Positions 16,489-25,989 of a stretch of 64,000 nucleotides of DNA are shown here, one piece after another (position 1 is the stretch's first letter; each line of letters begins with the position of its first letter). Both the position numbers and the translations under genes were made by a program. The notes below the pieces were generated by a model. The model was not told where the DNA came from and searched no databases. It saw nothing but the letters and a program-made list of their open reading frames with translations. This DNA is from Vibrio lentus (GTDB lineage Bacteria > Pseudomonadota > Gammaproteobacteria > Enterobacterales > Vibrionaceae). The stretch spans positions 1,426,001-1,490,000 of the forward strand of contig NZ_JAUFQE010000002.1 of assembly GCF_030409755.1 (NCBI RefSeq), given 5' to 3'.

Positions 16489-17964
16489 ATGATTAATATA
16501 AACAGAAGTCTCTTAGCAACCGCAGTGTTGTCTGTTCTATCTACCGGCGTAAACGCAAAGGTTTACCCAGACCAAATAGTGTTTGACCAACTTGGTGAAG
16601 ATGTATGTCGCTCTGGTTATCGTCCTCTAGACCGCTATGAGGCTGAAGAACAGAAGAGTGCTTTGGTCGCTCGTATGGGCACTTGGCAGATCACAGGGCT
16701 GAAAGGAAACTGGGTGATCATGGGGCCTGGCTATCATGGCGAAATTAAACAATCAAACAGCGGGTCAACGTTCTGCTACCCGAACAATGACCAATCTGAA
16801 ATTCCAAACTACTCTGCTAAAGCCGTCCCAGAAGGCAGCGAGATAGATGTTGAATATGACTTAGTGAACAACCGCAATGATTTTGTACGTCCTCTTAGCT
16901 ATCTAGCGCACAACCTAGGTTATGCATGGGTTGGCGGGAATAATAGTCAGTATGTTGGCGAGGACATGACGATTAAACGCTCAGGTGACTCTTGGGTAAT
17001 ACAAGGCAACAGCAGTGGTTCTTGTGATGGTTATCGCTGTGGGGAAAAAACTAAGATCACCGTCGACAACTTCACCTACACGGTTAACGACAATAATTTT
17101 TGGCACGGCGATGTCGTCGAGTCCGATCGTGAACTGGTTAAGACCGTTTATGCAACGGCAAGAAACAGAAGTAACATCGCGCAACAAGTCGTTGTCGATC
17201 TGAAAGTCGATGAGTCTACAAATTGGTCGAAAACGAATAGCTATGGGTTCTCTGAGAGTGTTCAAACAGAGAATACATTCAAGTGGCCTTTGGTTGGCGA
17301 GACTAAGCTAACGATTAAGTTAGAAGCGAACCAGAGCTTTGCTGAAACCAATGGCAACTCCACTAGCGAGCAAGTAACACTTCAAGCTCGTCCTATGGTT
17401 CCAGCAAATTCAGAGCTTCCGATTCGAGTTGAGTTGTATCGTTCAACCATCTCTTATCCTTACCGATTCAACGCTGACATCAGTTACGATGTTGAATTCA
17501 ACGGCTTCCTACGTTGGGGTGGTAACGCATGGCACACCCATCCAGACAACCGCCCTTACAAAGCTCACACCTTCACTATGGGCCGTAGCAGCAATGAATC
17601 AGCCGATATTCGTTACCAATGGGATCACAGATACATTCCAGGCGAAACGAAATGGTGGGACTGGGGCTGGGCGATCAAAGAAGCCGGTTTATCGAGCATG
17701 CAGTACGCGACTGGAGGAAGCTTACGCCCATTCCACTCTTACGTATCTGGCGATTTTAACGCTGAATCTCAATTTGCAGGCACCATTGAGATTGGACAAG
17801 CAACGCCAATTACCAACAGTGTTCGAAGCAAAAGAAGTGTTGATTCAGTCAACGAAACCACTGAGCGCATTGGCGATATCGAAGTTACCACCAACTTCAA
17901 TGCAGATGAGTTGAGTGACTTAGGTTTCGAAGGCGCTGAGATGAACATTAGCGTTGTTGAATAA
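16489..17964 (+). CDS. Aerolysin-family pore-forming toxin (proaerolysin)
   Basis: The 491-residue protein follows Aeromonas proaerolysin closely along its length: VYPDQ after the signal peptide, MGTWQITGL, NWVIMGPGYHGEIK, SYLAHNLGYAWVGGN, SQYVGEDM, CDGYRCGEKT, NWSKTNSYGFSE, FKWPLVGETKLTI, GFLRWGGNAWHTHPDNRP, IRYQWDHRYIPGE, KWWDWGWAI and AESQFAGTIEIG. The signal peptide ends about residue 23, giving secretion to the periplasm and then type II export. A C-terminal activation loop contains RSKR, a furin-type site (about residue 445). The ATG at 16489 is chosen over a TTG at 16483 because the GAGGG site fits it. Four cysteines match the proaerolysin pattern. Confidence 0.96.
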   Translation: MININRSLLATAVLSVLSTGVNAKVYPDQIVFDQLGEDVCRSGYRPLDRYEAEEQKSALVARMGTWQITGLKGNWVIMGPGYHGEIKQSNSGSTFCYPNNDQSEIPNYSAKAVPEGSEIDVEYDLVNNRNDFVRPLSYLAHNLGYAWVGGNNSQYVGEDMTIKRSGDSWVIQGNSSGSCDGYRCGEKTKITVDNFTYTVNDNNFWHGDVVESDRELVKTVYATARNRSNIAQQVVVDLKVDESTNWSKTNSYGFSESVQTENTFKWPLVGETKLTIKLEANQSFAETNGNSTSEQVTLQARPMVPANSELPIRVELYRSTISYPYRFNADISYDVEFNGFLRWGGNAWHTHPDNRPYKAHTFTMGRSSNESADIRYQWDHRYIPGETKWWDWGWAIKEAGLSSMQYATGGSLRPFHSYVSGDFNAESQFAGTIEIGQATPITNSVRSKRSVDSVNETTERIGDIEVTTNFNADELSDLGFEGAEMNISVVE

Positions 17965-18005
17965 CACAGTGGCTCACATCTAACACTCGGTTTACCAATA
18001 ACAAA

Positions 18006-18031
18006 AAAGCCCACGATACGTCGTGGGCTTT
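18006..18031. terminator. Terminator shared by aerolysin and the LysE-type exporter gene
   Basis: AAAGCCCACGA pairs with TCGTGGGCTTT between two convergent genes, with A and T tracts on either side, so it can work in both directions. Confidence 0.85.
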
Positions 18032-18069
18032 CATCTATTCATCTATTCATCTGCGACAGAAAAGGAAAA

Positions 18070-18705
18070 CTACGCAGGCTCTTCCATCAGAAGCTTAACG
18101 CCAAGCCCCACCAGCACCATGCCCGTCACACCTTCCATCCACTTCATAAAGCTCGCGTTTTTAAGCAAGTTTTTAGCGGAGTTCAGAGCCCCAGCCAAAC
18201 TGCATTGCCACACCATCGCAATCATAAAGTGCACCGACGCCATCACCATGGATTGCAATAAAGGTGAACCTTCTGGGTTTACAAATTGAGGTAAAAAGGC
18301 CAAATAGAAAACCGCCGTTTTCGGGTTCAGCACATTAGATAAGAAGCCCTCGCGTAGAGAGCGCTTGGCACTGTATGCTTGCTTAGCTTGCTCCCCAACC
18401 TGCATCCCGCCGCCATTTTTCATCAAAGCGCGTAAACTGCTTAAGCCAAGCCAAATCAGGTAAACCGCACCCACCATTTTAACGGCTTGAAAGAGTTCAG
18501 CAGATTGAGCAAGAATCGCGGAGATCCCCACAGCAGAGAAAAAGGCATGCACATAAAGGCCGCCACAAATACCAAAGCTGGTCATACAGCCATCAGCTAA
18601 GCCCGAGCGGCTAGTATTGCGAATCACCAATGCCGTGTCTAAACCCGGCGTTAGCGTTAAAATAGTGATGGCAATTAGAAATGCCTCAAAGTTCAAAATA
18701 TCCAT
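18070..18705 (-). CDS. LysE-family amino-acid exporter
   Basis: With the start at MDILNFEAFLIAI (18705) the protein is 211 residues with about six membrane helices. The N-terminal TPGLDTALVIRNTSRSG stretch matches the conserved LysE/RhtB motif, and SNVLNPKTAVFYLAFLPQFV near residue 125 is the second family signature. The family exports amino acids or their derivatives. The upstream 35 residues of the open frame do not fit the family and were left out. It is convergent with aerolysin and probably unrelated to it. Confidence 0.9.
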   Translation of the reverse strand: MDILNFEAFLIAITILTLTPGLDTALVIRNTSRSGLADGCMTSFGICGGLYVHAFFSAVGISAILAQSAELFQAVKMVGAVYLIWLGLSSLRALMKNGGGMQVGEQAKQAYSAKRSLREGFLSNVLNPKTAVFYLAFLPQFVNPEGSPLLQSMVMASVHFMIAMVWQCSLAGALNSAKNLLKNASFMKWMEGVTGMVLVGLGVKLLMEEPA

Positions 18706-19001
18706 ATCATTGTCATTCTTGTTCAGCGATCTATCATCAATACCGTGTATCTGAACAATTCGCAAGCAACAATTGCCATCTGCTATACAAGTCACTGATT
18801 TTGTGCACAATGGAACAGTTTAATTTGTTAAGAAATAGTAAATTCAAGGCATCGTATCGCTTCCTGCTTTTATCGCTAGATCTTCGACTACGAAGTACAG
18901 CGCATTAAAAAGCAAAGCCATAATCAAAGTACATGAGAGATGAACCTTAACCGAAAAGAAATTTAGGGATCATTTAAAGAAACCAAATTAAGAGTAGTCA
19001 A

Positions 19002-20474
19002 ATGAGCGCATTCAAAAAACTAGTCGAACACTCTCAAAAATGTTCACGCTTTCAACACCTAGCCTCGATTTGTGGTTGGGACCAAGCTTCAATGATGCCA
19101 TCTGGTGGCAATCAAGCTCGCAGTGAAGCGATGGCCGAACTCTCTGTTCATATTCACGGGCTAATGACTCAACCACAGCTTGGCGATTGGATTTCAGACG
19201 CTGAAAACGAAGCGCTAAATAACGAACAACAATCGTCTCTGCGTGAAATTAAACGCCAATGGCAACAAGCCAACCTACTCCCAGAAAAGTTGGTTGAAGC
19301 TAAATCTCTAGCAGGCTCAAAGTGTGAACATGCATGGCGCAGTCAACGTGGTAACAACGACTGGGTTGGGTTCGAAAAGAACTGGCGTGAAGTGGTTGAA
19401 CTGTCTCGTGAAGAAGCGCAGATCCGCGCAGACGCAGCGAACCTAACACCTTATGATGCCATGCTTGATATCTATGAACCGGGCACAAGCTCTGCTTCAC
19501 TTGATGTTTTGTTTGCAGACGTTAAGACATGGCTACCAAGCCTGATTGACGAAGTGATCGAAAAGCAATCGAGCGAGCAATTTAACGCGCCATCTGGCAT
19601 CTACTCGACTGAAAAACAGAAAGCACTTGGCTTAGAAGTGATGAAGCTGCTTCAGTTCGATTTTGAACATGGCCGATTAGATGAAAGTGTTCACCCATTT
19701 TGTGGTGGCGTGCCTTCAGACGTGCGTATCACGACTCGCTACGACGAAGCTGAATTCGTTCAATCATTGATGGGGATCGTCCACGAAACTGGGCACGCAC
19801 GCTATGAACAAGGCTTACCAAAACATCTGGCAGGCCAACCCGCTGGTGAAGCGCGCTCGATGGGTATCCATGAATCTCAATCTTTGTTCTTCGAGATGCA
19901 AGTTGGCCGAAGCGACCCATTCATCGGGCACTTAGCAAACTTAGCGGGACAGCAGTTCTCTGGTTCTGAGTTTGAGCAGAAGAACTTCCAGAAGATCTAC
20001 ACTCGAGTGAAGAAAGATTTCATCCGTGTCGATGCTGATGAACTGACCTACCCTGCACACGTTATCTTGCGTTACGAAATTGAACGCGACTTGATCAACG
20101 GCAACATCAAACACACCGATGTTCCAGAATTGTGGAATACTAAAATGCAGTCATACCTTGGTTTAAGCACTCAAGGTAATTTCACTAACGGTTGTATGCA
20201 AGACATCCACTGGACAGACGGCGCATTTGGTTATTTCCCATCGTACACATTGGGTGCGATGTACGCGGCTCAGTTCATGGCTTCAATGAAGAAGACGGTC
20301 GATGTGAACTCAGTAATTGAAAGCGGTGATCTATCCCCTATCTTCACTTGGTTAGAATCAAACATTTGGAGTAAAGGCAGCCTGCTGGCCACCGATGATT
20401 TGGTGAAAGGCGCTACGGGTGAAACCTTGAATGCACAGTACTTCAAAGATCACTTGAGAAGTCGTTACTTATAG
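19002..20474 (+). CDS. M32-family metallocarboxypeptidase (Taq type)
   Basis: The 490-residue, mostly helical protein has the zinc motif HETGH (GIVHETGHARYEQG, near residue 263) and the downstream GIHESQSLFFE segment carrying the third ligand; DVRITTRYDE and the C-terminal DIHWTDGAFGYFPSYTLG are further M32 signatures. It removes C-terminal amino acids with broad specificity and acts in the cytoplasm (no signal peptide). Length matches the family norm of about 500 residues. It is a single-gene unit with a terminator. Confidence 0.95.
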   Translation: MSAFKKLVEHSQKCSRFQHLASICGWDQASMMPSGGNQARSEAMAELSVHIHGLMTQPQLGDWISDAENEALNNEQQSSLREIKRQWQQANLLPEKLVEAKSLAGSKCEHAWRSQRGNNDWVGFEKNWREVVELSREEAQIRADAANLTPYDAMLDIYEPGTSSASLDVLFADVKTWLPSLIDEVIEKQSSEQFNAPSGIYSTEKQKALGLEVMKLLQFDFEHGRLDESVHPFCGGVPSDVRITTRYDEAEFVQSLMGIVHETGHARYEQGLPKHLAGQPAGEARSMGIHESQSLFFEMQVGRSDPFIGHLANLAGQQFSGSEFEQKNFQKIYTRVKKDFIRVDADELTYPAHVILRYEIERDLINGNIKHTDVPELWNTKMQSYLGLSTQGNFTNGCMQDIHWTDGAFGYFPSYTLGAMYAAQFMASMKKTVDVNSVIESGDLSPIFTWLESNIWSKGSLLATDDLVKGATGETLNAQYFKDHLRSRYL

Positions 20475-20484
20475 TCACCTCAAT

Positions 20485-20513
20485 GAGCAGCACTTTCGCT
20501 GCTCTTTTTTTTT
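20485..20513 (+). terminator. Intrinsic terminator of the M32 peptidase gene
   Basis: GAGCAGC pairs with GCTGCTC around a six-base loop, followed by nine Ts. Confidence 0.92.
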
Positions 20514-20966
20514 GCTCGTTATGTGGGAGATGCAAATTTACTCACTTCGTCTCCTCTTGAACCATATACGCCCATTCTTTTGATAGTAAGAGCTCTTGTA
20601 GGCCATAAGACGAAAAGCTAAAGCGTCGAAAAATGGAATTTAAGTTTACACTGACGTACTCAGGACTCATTCCACCAGCGATTGTTAAATAAATACATCG
20701 GCGTATAGTGACCATTTTTAAAATACAACGAGAGGATATTAATACCTGTGTTAATTACGCCGCCTTAAACGTTCCATCCCCCCCTATAGCTCTCACTGCT
20801 AACCGAAGCTTAGTACTAACCTTTAGTATCTTGCTCACTCTTTGCGCTTGTTAATTATCCGCCTATCTTAGGCTGCTTTTTCGCGCCAAAATTTTATCAA
20901 AGAAGCACTCATCCGTACCCCAGATCTATTTCTGGTGCGTTTTGCCGTGCCCAAATTGAGAATTCA
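20514..20966. other. Intergenic stretch upstream of the SulP gene
   Basis: No gene, known RNA or clear repeat was found in these 453 bp. The start region of the SulP gene has only a weak ribosome site. Confidence 0.4.
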
Positions 20967-22454
20967 ATGTACAAAAATATCAAACTTGATTGGATGTCGA
21001 ACATCCGTGGAGACCTACTTGCCGGTCTCGTTGTTGCACTTGCTTTAATCCCTGAAGCCATCGCCTTTTCTATCATCGCTGGCGTTGACCCTAAAGTTGG
21101 CTTGTATGCCTCTTTCAGTATTTCTGTTGTAATTGCTTTCACCGGAGGCCGCTCAGGGATGGTTTCCGCCGCCACTGGAGCCATGGCATTATTAATGGTC
21201 ACCTTAGTCAAAGAACATGGCCTGGAATACTTATTGGCTGTGACCGTGCTGACTGGTGTTCTGCAAATATTGGCAGGATATTTGAAGCTTGGTAGCCTCA
21301 TGCGGTTTGTCTCGCGTTCTGTCGTAACTGGCTTTGTAAATGCCCTCGCTATCTTAATTTTCCTTGCTCAACTGCCCGAACTCACCAACGTAACTTGGCA
21401 TGTGTATGCGATGACCGCTGGCGGCCTAGGGATCATTTACCTGTTCCCTTACCTTCCTGTTATTGGCAAATTAATCCCTTCTCCTTTGGTGTGTATCATC
21501 ATCCTTACTGCGATCGTAATGTGGTTCGATATTGATATTCGTACCGTAGGCGACATGGGGAACTTACCCGACACTCTGCCTATCTTCCTATGGCCAGATG
21601 TACCTCTCAACTTAGAAACCTTGTCGATCATTTTCCCCTATGCCGTTGGACTTTCTGTAGTAGGTTTATTGGAATCGATGATGACAGCGACGATTGTTGA
21701 CGACCTTACCGATACCAGCAGTGATAAGAACCGAGAGTGTAAAGGACAAGGCATTGCTAACATCTTTACTGGCTTCTTAGGCGGTATGGCAGGGTGTGCG
21801 ATGATCGGTCAATCGATGATCAATATTAAATCGGGGGGTCGCGGCCGATTGTCGACACTATCGGCCGGTGTATTCTTGCTGATTATGGTCGTTTTTCTTG
21901 GCCCATGGCTAAAGCAGATCCCGATGGCAGCATTAGTTGCTGTGATGATCATGGTCGCGATCGGAACGTTCTCTTGGAGCTCTATTCGCGATCTAAAGAA
22001 GCACCCTTTATCGACTAACATTGTGATGCTTGCTACGGTCATTATTGTTGTGGCTACTCACAACTTAGCCGTTGGCGTGCTTGTGGGCGTGCTGCTTGCC
22101 TCACTGTTCTTCGCTAACAAGATCAGTCGAATGATGGTCATCAAAAATGACAGCACGGAACAAAACAGCCGCAGATATACCGTTATCGGACAGGTCTTTT
22201 TCGTTTCATCCGATAAGTTTATTGAGTCGTTTGATTTTAAAGAAGTGATTGAATCTGTGACGATAGATTTATCGGCGGCACACTTTTGGGACGTCACCTC
22301 CGTTTCGGCATTAGACAAAGTGGTCGTTAAGTTTCGCCGCGAAGGGACACATGTGGACTTGATAGGAATGAACCAAGCCACACGTACCATTGTCGACAAA
22401 TTTGGCGTGCACGATAAACCCGAAGAAGTTGAAAAGTTATTAGCCGGACATTAA
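20967..22454 (+). CDS. SulP-family anion transporter with STAS domain
   Basis: The 495-residue protein opens with [24 protein letters not shown], the SulP signature, and has about ten to eleven membrane helices to residue about 385, then a cytoplasmic STAS domain ([15 protein letters not shown] to the C-terminus) with [15 protein letters not shown]. SulP proteins move sulfate, bicarbonate or related anions with sodium or protons. Nine bases downstream a universal stress protein begins, an operon pairing seen in marine gammaproteobacteria. Substrate unknown; bicarbonate or sulfate are both possible. Confidence 0.92.
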   Translation: MYKNIKLDWMSNIRGDLLAGLVVALALIPEAIAFSIIAGVDPKVGLYASFSISVVIAFTGGRSGMVSAATGAMALLMVTLVKEHGLEYLLAVTVLTGVLQILAGYLKLGSLMRFVSRSVVTGFVNALAILIFLAQLPELTNVTWHVYAMTAGGLGIIYLFPYLPVIGKLIPSPLVCIIILTAIVMWFDIDIRTVGDMGNLPDTLPIFLWPDVPLNLETLSIIFPYAVGLSVVGLLESMMTATIVDDLTDTSSDKNRECKGQGIANIFTGFLGGMAGCAMIGQSMINIKSGGRGRLSTLSAGVFLLIMVVFLGPWLKQIPMAALVAVMIMVAIGTFSWSSIRDLKKHPLSTNIVMLATVIIVVATHNLAVGVLVGVLLASLFFANKISRMMVIKNDSTEQNSRRYTVIGQVFFVSSDKFIESFDFKEVIESVTIDLSAAHFWDVTSVSALDKVVVKFRREGTHVDLIGMNQATRTIVDKFGVHDKPEEVEKLLAGH

Positions 22455-22463
22455 GGAAAACAC

Positions 22464-23297
22464 ATGAAAAATATAATCGCTTGTATTGATGGCGCTAACT
22501 CAACAACGTCAACCTGTGAAGCCAGTGCTTGGGTTGCGAACAAAGTAGAAGCTCCATTAGTTCTATTCCACGCTTTGGATCATTCTACTCAGCCCGTGGT
22601 GAGTGAGTTCTCTGGCCAAATAGGTTTAGGGAGCCAAGAAGAGTTGCTTGAAGAACTAGCTGAGCTGGATGAAGCACGCAGTAAAATCATGCTAAAACAC
22701 GGTAATACGTTACTGGAAGAGGCTCAAAAATGGGCATTAAACCAAGGCGTGAAAGACGTGAGTAAATTGCAGCGTCACGGCAGTTTATTAGAAGGACTCT
22801 TGGATCTTGAAGAAGAGTTACGAGTGTTGGTTATCGGCAGATCAGGAGATTCTCACTCGGTCGGCTCGCAACTTGAAACCGTCATTCGCTCGATTAAAGC
22901 TCATATACTCGTTGTGTGTGAAGGCTTTAAGCTTCCAGACTCATACCTGATTGCATTTGATGGCAGTGCCATTAGCGAGAAGCTGATCGACAAGGCAATT
23001 CAAACCCCTTTGCTAAAAGGATTAGATTGCCACTTGGTGATGATTGATGATGGCGGAACTAAAGACGCCGCGTTCGAGAAGGCAAGAGTCCAACTCGAAG
23101 AATCAGGGATCAGAGTAACCGCAGCCTCACTAACAGGTGCAGTCGATAAAGCACTTATCGATTACCAACAACAGCATGAGATTGGCATGATGGTGATGGG
23201 TGCTTATGGGCATTCTCAACTGAGACAGTTTTTTGTAGGAAGTAATACCACCAAAGTTCTGTCGAACAGTTCCGTTCCGTTACTGTTAATTCGATAG
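22464..23297 (+). CDS. Tandem-domain universal stress protein
   Basis: The 277-residue protein has two UspA folds (about 1-150 and 151-277). The second ends in MGAYGHSQLRQFFVGSNTTKVLSNSSVPLLLIR, the G-x2-G-x9-GS/T nucleotide-binding pattern; the first has the weaker VIGRSGDSHSVGSQLETVIR. It is cytoplasmic. It starts 9 bp after the SulP gene with a good ribosome site, so it probably shares its mRNA and may tune or sense the transporter's state. Confidence 0.92.
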   Translation: MKNIIACIDGANSTTSTCEASAWVANKVEAPLVLFHALDHSTQPVVSEFSGQIGLGSQEELLEELAELDEARSKIMLKHGNTLLEEAQKWALNQGVKDVSKLQRHGSLLEGLLDLEEELRVLVIGRSGDSHSVGSQLETVIRSIKAHILVVCEGFKLPDSYLIAFDGSAISEKLIDKAIQTPLLKGLDCHLVMIDDGGTKDAAFEKARVQLEESGIRVTAASLTGAVDKALIDYQQQHEIGMMVMGAYGHSQLRQFFVGSNTTKVLSNSSVPLLLIR

Positions 23298-23360
23298 GTT
23301 TTCGTCGGATCCCAATTCATTGGTGAAATCCCGATTGATCCTTATCTAATGCAATAAAAA

Positions 23361-23400
23361 ATGGCTAAACATCGTGATTTAATCACGCATGTTTAGTCAT
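23361..23400. terminator. Long hairpin between convergent genes
   Basis: Arms 23361-23379 and 23381-23400 pair over almost their whole length (ATGGCTAAACAT / ATGTTTAGTCAT outside, CGTGATT / AATCACG inside), following the Usp stop. Probable terminator for the Usp operon and perhaps for the convergent lipoprotein gene. Confidence 0.65.
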
Positions 23401-23452
23401 TTAAACAATCCGTCGTATTCCACTAGCCATTTTTTCCGGCTTAGTTAGCGAC

Positions 23453-23532
23453 CCATTCTATAAGTCATCGACCCTATAAATTACCTAACCTAAAAGCTAT
23501 CCAGCCTATAAATCACCCAACTTATAAGTCAC
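23453..23532. repeat. Five degenerate 16-bp tandem repeats at a gene end
   Basis: Units at 23453, 23469, 23485, 23501 and 23517 share the pattern CC-x-x-C-C/T-TATAA-A/G-T-C/T-AC. The last unit and part of the fourth encode the C-terminus of the lipoprotein gene, whose stop (23506-23508) falls inside the fourth unit; the other units lie beyond the stop. Confidence 0.65.
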
Positions 23533-23856
23533 CAAACCATCATTGTTAACAGTGAAAGTCCAAACATGGTCGCCTTCAACAAAACGATACTGATTGTCTG
23601 AGTCAGTCGGCTTCACTTGTTGCAAGAAAACCTGAAGGCCTGACTCCTCAATCAAAAAACCACCATGCGAGGTGTTATTGTCGAGGTTATTAACCACCTC
23701 AATATCAATCGTCGATTCAGGCAAAATATCAGGCAACCACCCTCTTTCGAACAAGTTATCCTGTTGCGCTTCTGCGTATGTCGCGTATTGATTTGTAACA
23801 GCATCAGAACAGCCAGCTAATAGAACCAAGGCTGATAGTAGGGATATAGCTTTCAT
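23506..23856 (-). CDS. Small lipoprotein of unknown function
   Basis: The 116-residue protein starts with a type II signal peptide (MKAISLLSALVLLAGCSD, lipobox LAGC). The mature part is acidic and beta-rich, ending VTYKLGDL. No family is recognised. Its 3' end consists of a 16-bp repeat that continues past the stop, so slippage could change the C-terminus in relatives. Confidence 0.7.
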   Translation of the reverse strand: MKAISLLSALVLLAGCSDAVTNQYATYAEAQQDNLFERGWLPDILPESTIDIEVVNNLDNNTSHGGFLIEESGLQVFLQQVKPTDSDNQYRFVEGDHVWTFTVNNDGLVTYKLGDL

Positions 23857-23995
23857 TTTATGACCAAATACTTATAAATTTCAGACTGGATCACAACACA
23901 AATTGGCGACTCCAGAACTACTTCGAATACATCATTTTAAAACGGCCAATCACCGTCGTACTTCCTAGACACCAGTATAAACTTGTTAGTAAGCA

Positions 23996-24238
23996 TCAAT
24001 GCCAAGATCTAGTACCACACTTTTCACACTTAAATTCTTCTTCGTGATCAAAGTGGAATGAACCGGTATGAGAATCACCTTTAAACAACAACGTCGTTAA
24101 ATACTCGAATAAGATATGAAAGCTAGATTGCTTAACCTCTAATGCAGAATCTTCAGATCTTTGGATAGGAACATGCGGAGTCAAACATTGACACTTTTCG
24201 CAATTGTGCGGGTGCTTAATATATTTATTATCAAACAT
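23996..24238 (-). CDS. Small zinc-ribbon-like protein
   Basis: The 80-residue protein has two CxxC pairs, CEKCQC near residue 13 and CEKCG near residue 71, the pattern of a zinc ribbon whose two knuckles are split by a helical/hydrophobic middle. It has no signal peptide. Function unknown. Confidence 0.6.
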   Translation of the reverse strand: MFDNKYIKHPHNCEKCQCLTPHVPIQRSEDSALEVKQSSFHILFEYLTTLLFKGDSHTGSFHFDHEEEFKCEKCGTRSWH

Positions 24239-24403
24239 TTATATAAACCAAGTGAAGATATAAAACTAACTGCACAATATCAGTTTATCAATCAAATCTC
24301 TAACATCATATTCAAGGCGCCATTTGGTTAAATGGCATCAGCAATTCGAAAGAAGCATCAAAAATAGAACACCTTAGAATTCTGCATAACGCATGTTGAT
24401 GCG

Positions 24404-24874
24404 TTAGGTTGATGGCTGGAAAGTCATCACCAACTCATTTCCATCGGTGGTCTTAGTTTCAAAACCAAAGTCTTGATAAACCTTAATAGCGGCGACATTG
24501 CTGGCAAAGACAGTCAGTCTCAACTCTTTTTCAGAGCGTGACTCTAAAATTGTATTAGCTTTAGCCAACATCTTGGACCCAATGGCTTGCCCTCTGAATT
24601 TTACAGAGACATACATCTGAATAATTTCTAAAGCGTTCCCACCAACTGGTGTTAAACCGCATAAGCCAACCAAACCCTCACCGACATAAGCACCAATCAT
24701 GACACTTTCTTGATTGCCGCTTTCAATAAGCCCCTCAAAATACAGAGTCGGCAATTGCGATTGAGCTTCGTAACCTGAACCAAAGCATTCAGGGTGTAAC
24801 TTCAAGCTTTCCAGCCTTACAGCACGGTACTTTAGGCTATCTTTACTTGCTACGATTTTACAATCAACGTCCAT
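24404..24874 (-). CDS. GNAT-family N-acetyltransferase
   Basis: From the ATG at 24874 (MDVDCKIVASKD, preceded by GGAGAG) the protein has 156 residues. It carries IIQMYVSVKFRGQAIGSKMLAKANTIL near residue 90, the acetyl-CoA-binding R/Q-x-x-G-x-G/A motif, and VFASNVAAIKVYQDFGFE near residue 125. The longer frame upstream overlaps the YnfA gene and is not GNAT-like. Substrate unknown. The stop codon lies in an 18-base hairpin (24388-24405), which may act as a short terminator. Confidence 0.85.
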   Translation of the reverse strand: MDVDCKIVASKDSLKYRAVRLESLKLHPECFGSGYEAQSQLPTLYFEGLIESGNQESVMIGAYVGEGLVGLCGLTPVGGNALEIIQMYVSVKFRGQAIGSKMLAKANTILESRSEKELRLTVFASNVAAIKVYQDFGFETKTTDGNELVMTFQPST

Positions 24875-24957
24875 ATTCTCTCCGAGATAGTGATGAATTT
24901 TACGTATTTCAAGCGAAGCAATACTTGCAACATTTAGGAGTGGTTTAGCATGTTTTT

Positions 24958-25290
24958 TTAGCCATGCTTGGGGGCAAACATGATGATCGCCATGCCAAAG
25001 AGTGCTATTGATCCACCAACCAAGTCCCACATCGTCGGCTTTTCGCCATCAACAAGCCACAACCATACCAGTGCAACTGAAATGTACACACCGCCATACG
25101 CGGCATAAACACGGCCTGTTGCTGTCGGATGAAGCGTTAATAACCAAGCAAACGCTGCTAGGCTTAGCGCTGCAGGGATTAAAAGTAATATGCTCTTGTC
25201 TTGCCTAAGCCACAGATAAGGTAAGTAGCAACCTACTATCTCTGCTATTGCCGTTAAAACGAAAAGACCCACGGTTTTAAATTCAAACAT
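24958..25290 (-). CDS. UPF0060 membrane protein, YnfA-like
   Basis: The 110-residue protein has four membrane helices, beginning [20 protein letters not shown] and including [23 protein letters not shown], the YnfA signature. The family belongs with small multidrug-resistance-like transporters. It lies 84 bp upstream of the GNAT gene on the same strand, so the two may be cotranscribed. Confidence 0.92.
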   Translation of the reverse strand: MFEFKTVGLFVLTAIAEIVGCYLPYLWLRQDKSILLLIPAALSLAAFAWLLTLHPTATGRVYAAYGGVYISVALVWLWLVDGEKPTMWDLVGGSIALFGMAIIMFAPKHG

Positions 25291-25482
25291 AAAAACCTCG
25301 AAATGGTGAAAGACGATACCTCGCTAAAATGCTCCTAAAGTGAGGCATTCAGCCAAAGCCGTTATTCCTTTTATGTTACAAGCAATCGACATCAACCGTT
25401 AGAGGAAAACTCAAAGATAAATACCGAGCATAATGAATCAACTTAGACGCACTATATTTTTTTAGATACCGTATATTGCTGT

Positions 25483-25929
25483 TTAGAACCACCGCCTTAC
25501 TTTTCGGCAATAGTCCTCGTAGTCTCGACCAAATTTATCGCGCATCATTTGTTCTTCAAATTTTATGTACCATCGGTCAGTCACAAGGACAAAGATCGCC
25601 GTAAGCAAAAAAGAGGAATTCGCGGCACCGGTCAGTATTGCAAAACCCAACAATGAAATAACAAACCCCAAATACATTGGGTTTCGAGTGTACTTATAGA
25701 CCCCTTCTGTTACCAATAGGGTTGGCTCATCAAACGTCATGATGTTTGTGTTTCGTTTTTTGAATAGTCGCTTGCCAGACATCGCCAGTAAAAGCCCAAC
25801 ACCAATGACAACCAGTCCAGCTAGGTTATACGGATAAAGCATGTGATGAGGAGAGCCAAGCCACCAGCATATTAAGCTCATACTAATGACGAAAATCAGG
25901 AAGAGAATGGGAGGTAATAGTTTTTTCAT
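25483..25929 (-). CDS. Isoprenylcysteine carboxyl methyltransferase-like membrane protein
   Basis: The 148-residue protein has four hydrophobic helices and the C-terminal YKYTRNPMYLGFVISLLG motif with the later EEQMMRDKFGRDYEDYCRKVRRW tail. These are the SAM-binding signatures of the ICMT/PEMT-like integral membrane methyltransferases. The bacterial substrate is usually unknown. It lies 60 bp downstream of a Crp/Fnr-type gene on the same strand and may be controlled by it. Confidence 0.85.
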   Translation of the reverse strand: MKKLLPPILFLIFVISMSLICWWLGSPHHMLYPYNLAGLVVIGVGLLLAMSGKRLFKKRNTNIMTFDEPTLLVTEGVYKYTRNPMYLGFVISLLGFAILTGAANSSFLLTAIFVLVTDRWYIKFEEQMMRDKFGRDYEDYCRKVRRWF

Positions 25930-25989
25930 TTCGATACTCCGTTAAAAGAGTCATCAAGCATATAAAAACCGAATTGCCTTCACCTTAAC

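Noticed and set aside
24388..24405. AACGCAT/ATGCGTT hairpin as a possible attC
   Set aside because: It is an 18-base simple hairpin without R/L box spacing; the neighbouring genes do not look like cassettes.
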